NCBI GenBank assembly: GCA_029856055.1
Contig: JAHQWF010000112.1
Span: 1-10,414, forward strand
Reading direction: 5' to 3'
Length of the DNA: 10,414 nt
From: Candidatus Njordarchaeota archaeon
GTDB taxonomy: Archaea; Asgardarchaeota; Njordarchaeia; Njordarchaeales; Njordarchaeaceae
In this document: piece by piece, positions 6,335-10,414 of the stretch
Layout: each line of letters opens with the position of its first letter
Numbering within the stretch: position 1 is the stretch's first letter
The notes under the pieces: model-generated
Database searches by the model: none
What the model saw: the letters and a program-made list of their open reading frames with translations, nothing else
Told to the model about the DNA's origin: nothing
Program-made: the position numbers and the translations under genes

Positions 6335-6421
6335 TCAGAATTTCTTTTTCTTTTCACTTGATTTCATGAAGAATGTAATAACGAATATAACTGCAATGAT
6401 ATCTATTATTATGCCTAACAT
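6335..6421 (-). CDS. 28-residue single-span membrane microprotein
   Basis: An ATG at 6421 opens a 28-residue frame ending at TGA 6337-6335. The protein is a short N-terminus, then an uninterrupted hydrophobic span (GIIIDIIAVIFVITFFM, residues 3-19) with one aspartate at residue 7, then a hydrophilic tail KSSEKKKKF. This is a classic single-pass small membrane protein with a positive C-terminus, which by the positive-inside rule would face the cytoplasm. A GGAGGT lies about 12 bases before the ATG and a TATTTATAAATTT-type box (6485-6497) about 65 bases before it, with a T-rich tract after it. An in-frame TAA just upstream excludes a longer protein. The function is unknown; chance occurrence cannot be excluded for so short a frame. 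Confidence 0.55.
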   Translation of the reverse strand: MLGIIIDIIAVIFVITFFMKSSEKKKKF

Positions 6422-6486
6422 ACTTTAACGTAAACCTCCGATTTAAGTGAAGGCAGGTAAATCAATGTCAACTTAGGTAAAAAATA

Positions 6487-6497
6487 TTTATAAATTT
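6487..6497 (-). promoter_or_regulatory. likely TATA box for the microprotein gene
   Basis: AAATTTATAAA on the minus strand, downstream of the stop of the RAM-domain gene. Expected transcription start is near 6466, with a leader of about 45 bases that contains GGAGGT. Confidence 0.5.
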
Positions 6498-6520
6498 ATC
6501 ATATTATTCTGAGCATTTCC

Positions 6521-6757
6521 CTAGCATTGTGAAATTATAATAGATGTTCTTGTTTCAAGTATAAATGGTAGATCTCTAATATCTTTTACTAGCTCAAATA
6601 ATTCCTTAGTATCCTCAACCTCCACATATAAAATTGCATCTATTTCGCCGGTTACGATTGAGCAAGATTTAATTGCAGGATATTTTTTTAGAGCATCAGA
6701 TAGTTCATTTACAGGAATAGGGCGTAATTTCAATAAGACGTACGCATTTATGGGCAT
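6521..6757 (-). CDS. stand-alone RAM (Lrp/AsnC effector-binding) domain protein
   Basis: 78 residues from ATG 6757. This is the alpha-beta sandwich effector domain of Lrp/AsnC regulators without any DNA-binding helix-turn-helix: first strand NAYVLLKLRP, helix VNELSDALKKY, then the hallmark sequence IKSCSIVTGEIDAILYVEVED, helix TKELFELVKDIRDL, and last strand ILETRTSIIIS. Known stand-alone RAM proteins in archaea bind amino acids and can pair with full-length Lrp proteins or act on enzymes; the partner here is unknown. GGTGAT (6767-6762) sits four bases before this ATG, which decides the start over ATG or GTG codons up to 6769. It has its own TATA box and is followed by the promoter of the microprotein gene, so it is probably a single-gene unit. 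Confidence 0.85.
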   Translation of the reverse strand: MPINAYVLLKLRPIPVNELSDALKKYPAIKSCSIVTGEIDAILYVEVEDTKELFELVKDIRDLPFILETRTSIIISQC

Positions 6758-6824
6758 TATCATCACCATATAAAGTTGTTGCAGTAAATTAAATTAGAGG
6801 TTAAGAGAAAAATAATAAAAAATG

Positions 6825-6834
6825 TTATTTAAAC
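6825..6834 (-). promoter_or_regulatory. likely TATA box for the RAM-domain gene
   Basis: GTTTAAATAA on the minus strand, followed by a T-rich tract (6823-6806) that might also terminate the cassette transcript arriving from the right. The predicted start is near 6803, about 46 bases before the ATG at 6757. Confidence 0.4.
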
Positions 6835-6879
6835 AAGACGCAAATGCACATACAATATCTTAATTTTATTTTAAAGATT

Positions 6880-8280
6880 TTATAAAGAGCTTGCTTTCTT
6901 TTTCAGTTCACTAATCCATTCCTCGATTCTAGCGTAAATCTCACTCTTAAATTCCTCTGGTAATTTATTTTCTTTTTTCAATATTGATTCTAGAGATTGA
7001 GTTGTTTTAACTATTTCTTCAGCAATACTTGAATACTTGGGTATTAAAGATAATTCTCCGCTGATTTTTCTTAGTTCTTCTAATATTGAGTAGGGATTCC
7101 AATCCAATTCTATCATGTCTTTAACGGTAATTAATTTTTCCTGAACGCTCAGCAATAAGATCAATGTTTTCTTAAATTCTTCTGATAGTGCTCTTCTTTC
7201 AGACAATTCCCTTATGGTGTCGCTTATTAATGCTCTAATAATCAGAATCAGCCTACTGATCTCTCTAGTTGAATCGCTAATACGTATACGTAAGGAATTA
7301 TTGGTCACGACAATATTTATTCTTAGCGTGAGGCTGTTAAAAGGTAACTGTATCGTTGCTGATTTACTAACATCGTCTCTTTCTATTAATAGACCTCCGA
7401 TTACAGATAATTTCTCTATTACTTTGTTAAATGCTGTCTCGGGAGTTGTCTCGCTTAATGAAAAGACTAAATCTCCCGTCTCGTTTTTTGTCAATATTTC
7501 TTTTTTTACTAGTTTTTCTCCCCCAGCATATTTCCAGTTCAGAAGGCTTATTAATGCTTCTAAATTATTCGCATTTTCATCAATGAAATTATACGGAATT
7601 AGCATGGCAGAAGTGCTATAGATAAATGATGAATGATTTGGTTCGTATATTATGACGTAGGTATTGGGTTTGTTTTCTAGATGCCCTATAATAACACTCT
7701 CTCTACCTTTATTTATTTCATATGAATTAAACTTAGATGGATACTTTATTTTTGTTCCTAGCAGAGGTATATTCACTGTAACTTGATCTTCATCTGTTAT
7801 TATAGGTTTAGATAAGTCATATCTAGCCGTAATATTATATGCATCGAAGATTTCATTGAATTTGACTATGTCTTGCCATGTTGAGCTCAGACTAGGTGCA
7901 AATATCACTCTTTGATTGGGTCTTATAGAAATAATTTCTGGTTTTGTAATAATGATTAAATCTGACTCTTTTATGTTTTCGTTAATTTCATATCCTCGTA
8001 ATCTCAGTCCAGCTACAATCCAATCATTTATTGGTCCTATAACTGAGAAACTACCGCTTTTAGGTCTTGTTCTTATTACTTCACAAAGTTTGGATTCTGG
8101 TATGCTATTACCTAATATCTCTACTTTTATTGCCCCCATAGTTTTCTTTATTGAGAGTATAGGATATCTATTATCCTGAATCTCCAAGTAATCTCCAGGT
8201 AGAGGCATTTCTTCGTTAGTTATTTCAACTAATATACTGTAAATTCTCTCGGATATCTTCCAGATCCTATGGATTTTCAT
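6880..8280 (-). CDS. unknown protein, last gene of the GTPase/GAP1 cassette
   Basis: 466 residues; I recognise no family. Residues 1-75 look beta-rich (IWKISERIYSILVEITNEE, PGDYLEI, AIKVEILG). Residues about 84-150 suggest an alpha-beta or Rossmann-like part (SDLIIITKPE, RVIFAPS). The middle (about 165-330) is mostly strands with ESVIIGHL and TYVIIYEPN, and the C-terminal 130 residues are helical and likely coiled (ISRLILIIRALISDTIREL, then EEFKKTLILLLSVQEKL, ending EEWISELKKKA). There is no signal peptide and no membrane span, so it is probably cytoplasmic. ATG at 8280 follows the GAP1-like gene's stop by two bases, with GGAG about 13 bases upstream; a TTG at 8298 would add six residues. The tight coupling implies a complex with the two genes before it. 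It might be the output or scaffold component. Confidence 0.75.
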   Translation of the reverse strand: MKIHRIWKISERIYSILVEITNEEMPLPGDYLEIQDNRYPILSIKKTMGAIKVEILGNSIPESKLCEVIRTRPKSGSFSVIGPINDWIVAGLRLRGYEINENIKESDLIIITKPEIISIRPNQRVIFAPSLSSTWQDIVKFNEIFDAYNITARYDLSKPIITDEDQVTVNIPLLGTKIKYPSKFNSYEINKGRESVIIGHLENKPNTYVIIYEPNHSSFIYSTSAMLIPYNFIDENANNLEALISLLNWKYAGGEKLVKKEILTKNETGDLVFSLSETTPETAFNKVIEKLSVIGGLLIERDDVSKSATIQLPFNSLTLRINIVVTNNSLRIRISDSTREISRLILIIRALISDTIRELSERRALSEEFKKTLILLLSVQEKLITVKDMIELDWNPYSILEELRKISGELSLIPKYSSIAEEIVKTTQSLESILKKENKLPEEFKSEIYARIEEWISELKKKASSL

Positions 8281-8282
8281 TT

Positions 8283-9266
8283 CTAATCGACTCTCCAAGC
8301 TAATTCGTATACTTTATCTACTAAATCCTGAACGATTTTAGCGCCTTTTTTCTTGTATTTCTCAATGATCCAATAGGCCCCCTCTATCAACGAAATTATT
8401 GAATTTATCTCGCTATATTTCCGTTTTTTTATGTTATCAAGTATGAAGCTTGTAAGCTCAACGAAAATAGGGCTTACTTTAAGTCTTGTATCGGTTAATT
8501 CAATGCTTCCATCTTTTAAATTTAGTATTAAGGCATCTTTTTTTGGTAGTAATCCGCCTTCATATATGAATCCTAAATCCAATCTCTCCATCTCTCCATG
8601 AATTATAAAAGAAGAGAAGTACAATCTTTTTCTGATGGATATTGGTAACATTAATGAGATTGCTGAGAAAACGTCAGTAGATGTTAACTTATTTTTTTCC
8701 TCTAAGCTATTTATAACTAGGTCTTTTGATGGGATAATAATAGTTTTAATTCTGTGAAACAAAGCGTGGAGTAAGTGTGTTAATTGTTCAAAGGTAAATA
8801 TCTTAAACAGGGAATCGAGTTTATTTAGCAGAATTCTTAATCTTTCTATAGTTTTTTTAAAAATTTCGAGGCTACTAAATTTTAGAGCTTTTAAATCACC
8901 AAATATATCTTCATTGAGAAAATGCTTATTAAGTATACGGAAATCATATATCAATCTCAGAAGTTTATAATTAATAAACAATACATGTGCGCGTAGTCTT
9001 TCAGGTCTATTGTACTCATCTACACCTGCTTCAGTGACATAACTAATCGCATATACGCTATCAGATATAGGGAAGCATCTTAAGGCATCTATTAATTTAA
9101 CATTAGGAGGCAAATAATAGCGGATTAATGAATATTTCGCTATCTTTTTTATAGTTTTTTCGTCGAGTGAGGAAGATTGTGCGGTTATCCTATAATCGCC
9201 ACCTTTTCCTGAAGTATAAATAAATTGATGTATCGAGATTTCCGCATCTAAAGGTGCGAGAAACAT
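8283..9266 (-). CDS. GAP1-type GTPase-associated protein (GAP1-N and M regions)
   Basis: 327 residues. The N-terminal 125 residues fit the GAP1-N (GTPase-associated protein 1) domain: SIHQFIYTSGKGGDYRITAQ (11-30) corresponds to the opening QxxYTS...G..G segment, LDEKTIKKIAKYS to its first helix, and FPISDSVYAISYVTEAGVDE then RPERLRAHVLFI (65-98) to its conserved YAG-type strand and AHxL strand. Residues about 155-225 (FEQLTHLLHALFHRI, then ISLMLPISIRKRLYFSSFIIHG) resemble the GAP1-M region, which ends in an LPxxxRxxLSF pattern. In bacteria these domains occur with dedicated GTPases in conflict or signalling systems. ATG 9266 has a perfect GAGGTGA overlapping the stop of the GTPase gene. The assignment is from memory of the domain pattern; a profile search would settle it. 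Confidence 0.72.
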   Translation of the reverse strand: MFLAPLDAEISIHQFIYTSGKGGDYRITAQSSSLDEKTIKKIAKYSLIRYYLPPNVKLIDALRCFPISDSVYAISYVTEAGVDEYNRPERLRAHVLFINYKLLRLIYDFRILNKHFLNEDIFGDLKALKFSSLEIFKKTIERLRILLNKLDSLFKIFTFEQLTHLLHALFHRIKTIIIPSKDLVINSLEEKNKLTSTDVFSAISLMLPISIRKRLYFSSFIIHGEMERLDLGFIYEGGLLPKKDALILNLKDGSIELTDTRLKVSPIFVELTSFILDNIKKRKYSEINSIISLIEGAYWIIEKYKKKGAKIVQDLVDKVYELAWRVD

Positions 9267-9277
9267 TTATTCACCTC

Positions 9278-9973
9278 TCACGATGTTTCAACAATCCAGA
9301 AAAATGGTTTCTCTATGTTTATTGGATTTGGATCCTTTCCCTGGGCCCTTAACGTTTCGAGATCACCACCAAAAGCAGATATTGCGAAGAAATCATATTT
9401 CTTAATATATCTAAATATCTGGGCTAGATTGTAAACTGGTGCGGTGTACTGCCAGAAATATTTTTCTGGGTCATTAATACCATATAGATCATTTTTAGTA
9501 AATACGAAAGCTACGGGTTTTCGTATTGTTTTCTTGAAATTATCAGATAAATATTCGATGAAACGATATATTAACCAGACTTGTATAACTTTCTTATCAG
9601 GGTCGGGGCTTGGCTCTATTAAGAATATATAACCGTCTCCTACATCGATTAATGCTCGGAAGGTATCTCCCATTCTCTCTATTTCGGCTCCAGCTAGATC
9701 ATATGTCCTGACTTCTACTTTTTTTCCATTCACTTTCATTCTCACATGAATTAATAATCTTTCCTCAGTTTTTGTGGGAGGTGCGCCTTCACCCCTCAGA
9801 ATCCAGTTCATCATTCGCATATAATAATCAAGTCCTGATAAAATATGCATATTACTAACATTGAGCATTTTCGATAATTTATTGATTAACATAACCAAGT
9901 AGGTGGTTTTTCCAACAGCTCTTATGCCAAATATTGATAATTGTCGTCTTTTGGGTAAGAATTGTATGGGCAT
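9278..9973 (-). CDS. P-loop GTPase of the GAP1-associated cassette
   Basis: 231 residues from ATG 9973. The GTPase motifs are in order: G1 GIRAVGKTT (16-24), G3 DLAG (92-95, in VEVRTYDLAGAE), G4 TKND (159-162, in KPVAFVFTKND) and G5 ISAFG (198-202). A threonine-rich PPTKTEE (66-72) may be switch I. There is no membrane or lipid signal. The closest match by memory is the GTPase type paired with GAP1 domains (DO-GTPase-like), which regulates multi-protein systems; SRP-beta-like or MglA-like alternatives are possible. The start is ATG 9973, since GGTGTGAT (9985-9978) sits before it; a GTG at 9982 is inside that site. The GAP1-like gene begins 11 bases after its stop. A degenerate paralog lies just upstream. 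Confidence 0.88.
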   Translation of the reverse strand: MPIQFLPKRRQLSIFGIRAVGKTTYLVMLINKLSKMLNVSNMHILSGLDYYMRMMNWILRGEGAPPTKTEERLLIHVRMKVNGKKVEVRTYDLAGAEIERMGDTFRALIDVGDGYIFLIEPSPDPDKKVIQVWLIYRFIEYLSDNFKKTIRKPVAFVFTKNDLYGINDPEKYFWQYTAPVYNLAQIFRYIKKYDFFAISAFGGDLETLRAQGKDPNPINIEKPFFWIVETS

Positions 9974-10002
9974 TTTTATCACACCTTGTTTGGTTTACCA
10001 CA

Positions 10003-10014
10003 TATTAAATTAAT
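10003..10014 (-). promoter_or_regulatory. possible TATA box before the GTPase gene
   Basis: AAATTAATTTAA-like element on the minus strand in the 100-base gap between the two GTPase genes. A start near 9983 would leave a short leader containing GGTG. This could make the GTPase, GAP1 and unknown genes a separately controlled unit from the upstream paralog. Confidence 0.35.
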
Positions 10015-10073
10015 TTATTGTGAAAAGCTCTCCATATTATACGCTATTTGGATTAATTATATTGGGGAAAATT

Positions 10074-10414
10074 CTATAAGATTTTTGCTAGGTTTTTCTT
10101 GCTGAGTTTTGTTGATAAAAGCCATATAAGCGGTTCGTAAAATTGATTAATATTGAAGGACTCCGGGTTCAATAGGATCGAGTCTATATTGTGATCTATG
10201 TTTATCTTAAATAGTTTATAATAAGAAAATGTTTTATTAATATAATTTATATAGTTAGATTTTATATTGTTATTAAAAATAATAAAAGCTACAGGTTTTT
10301 TAACACGTCTGTGAATAATAATTCTTTTGCTTGCATTTGAGAAAACGTGACTTATTAGATGCAGTTGTTTATCTGGGGAGCTAAAACTGTTTAAGAAGAT
10401 TGCTAGTAAATCCA
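10074..10414 (-). CDS. degenerate GTPase-like protein, C-terminal part only (partial)
   Basis: 112 codons and a TAG stop (10076-10074); the gene continues past the right edge. The visible part aligns by eye with the C-terminal half of the neighbouring GTPase: LLAIFLNSFSSPDKQ against GYIFLIEPSPDPDKK, RVKKPVAFIIFNNN against TIRKPVAFVFTKND, and FYEPLIWLLST against EKPFFWIVET at the end. The G4 motif TKxD has become FNNN, so it has lost the guanine-specificity aspartate and lysine and probably does not bind GTP normally, although its P-loop is outside the window. It is AT-rich and asparagine-rich. It could be a pseudo-GTPase partner of the active GTPase, forming a heterodimer, or a decaying duplicate. 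The open frame is continuous. Confidence 0.72.
   Translation of the reverse strand, partial: DLLAIFLNSFSSPDKQLHLISHVFSNASKRIIIHRRVKKPVAFIIFNNNIKSNYINYINKTFSYYKLFKINIDHNIDSILLNPESFNINQFYEPLIWLLSTKLSKKNLAKIL

Noticed and set aside
6755..6769. GTGATGA at the start of the RAM-domain gene as a C box
   Set aside because: Perfect RUGAUGA match, but no D' or D box at guide distance; it is the ribosome binding site plus clustered ATG codons.
7626..7636. ATGATGA on the plus strand as a C box
   Set aside because: Antisense within a coding region, and no CTGA at the expected distance.
7214..8179. Two open frames on the plus strand (7214-7621 and 7916-8179)
   Set aside because: Antisense to the well-supported 466-residue gene; leucine/isoleucine-rich composition is what the complement of AT-rich coding sequence gives.
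9444..9632. Plus-strand open frame inside the GTPase gene
   Set aside because: Antisense to the TKND region of the GTPase; short and without support.

Overview
The window looks like a chromosomal piece of an AT-rich archaeon, most likely a thermophilic crenarchaeote (Thermoproteota). This rests on frequent TTG and GTG starts behind GGTGA-type ribosome binding sites, TATA-like boxes, archaeal families (Trm5, PhoU plus TrkA_C proteins, a stand-alone RAM domain, the COG3044 ATPase) and two box C/D guide RNAs. The species is not identifiable by eye.

Layout from left to right. 1-256 is AT-rich with no convincing gene. 257-1433 (+) holds two overlapping paralogous genes of PhoU-like plus TrkA_C proteins. 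They run convergently, with a 14-base overlap, into trm5 (1420-2457, -), the tRNA G37 N1-methyltransferase. The trm5 leader contains a box C/D sRNA with a perfectly spaced double guide. Upstream on the same strand is a TatD hydrolase (2571-3338, -), divergent from a metallo-beta-lactamase-fold hydrolase (3368-4003, +); the two start codons sit in an inverted repeat.

From 4014 every gene is on the minus strand. A COG3044 ABC-class ATPase (4014-5748) is split by a frame disruption just after Walker B. Upstream of it is a small helical protein with a CxxC (5782-6228), preceded directly by a second box C/D sRNA. Then come an unlisted 28-codon membrane microprotein gene (6335-6421) and a RAM/AsnC-type effector-binding domain protein (6521-6757).

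The right third (6880-10414) is a compact cassette transcribed leftwards: a degenerate GTPase-like protein running off the window edge, an intact GTPase, a GAP1-type (GTPase-associated protein 1) N plus M domain protein, and a 466-residue protein of no recognised family. The last three are spaced 10 and 2 bases apart and were probably made as one complex. This resembles the bacterial GTPase-associated conflict or signalling systems built on GAP1 domains, but with a stand-alone paired GTPase and a new partner. It is the most likely undescribed system here. No mobile element, CRISPR array, tRNA or rRNA was seen.
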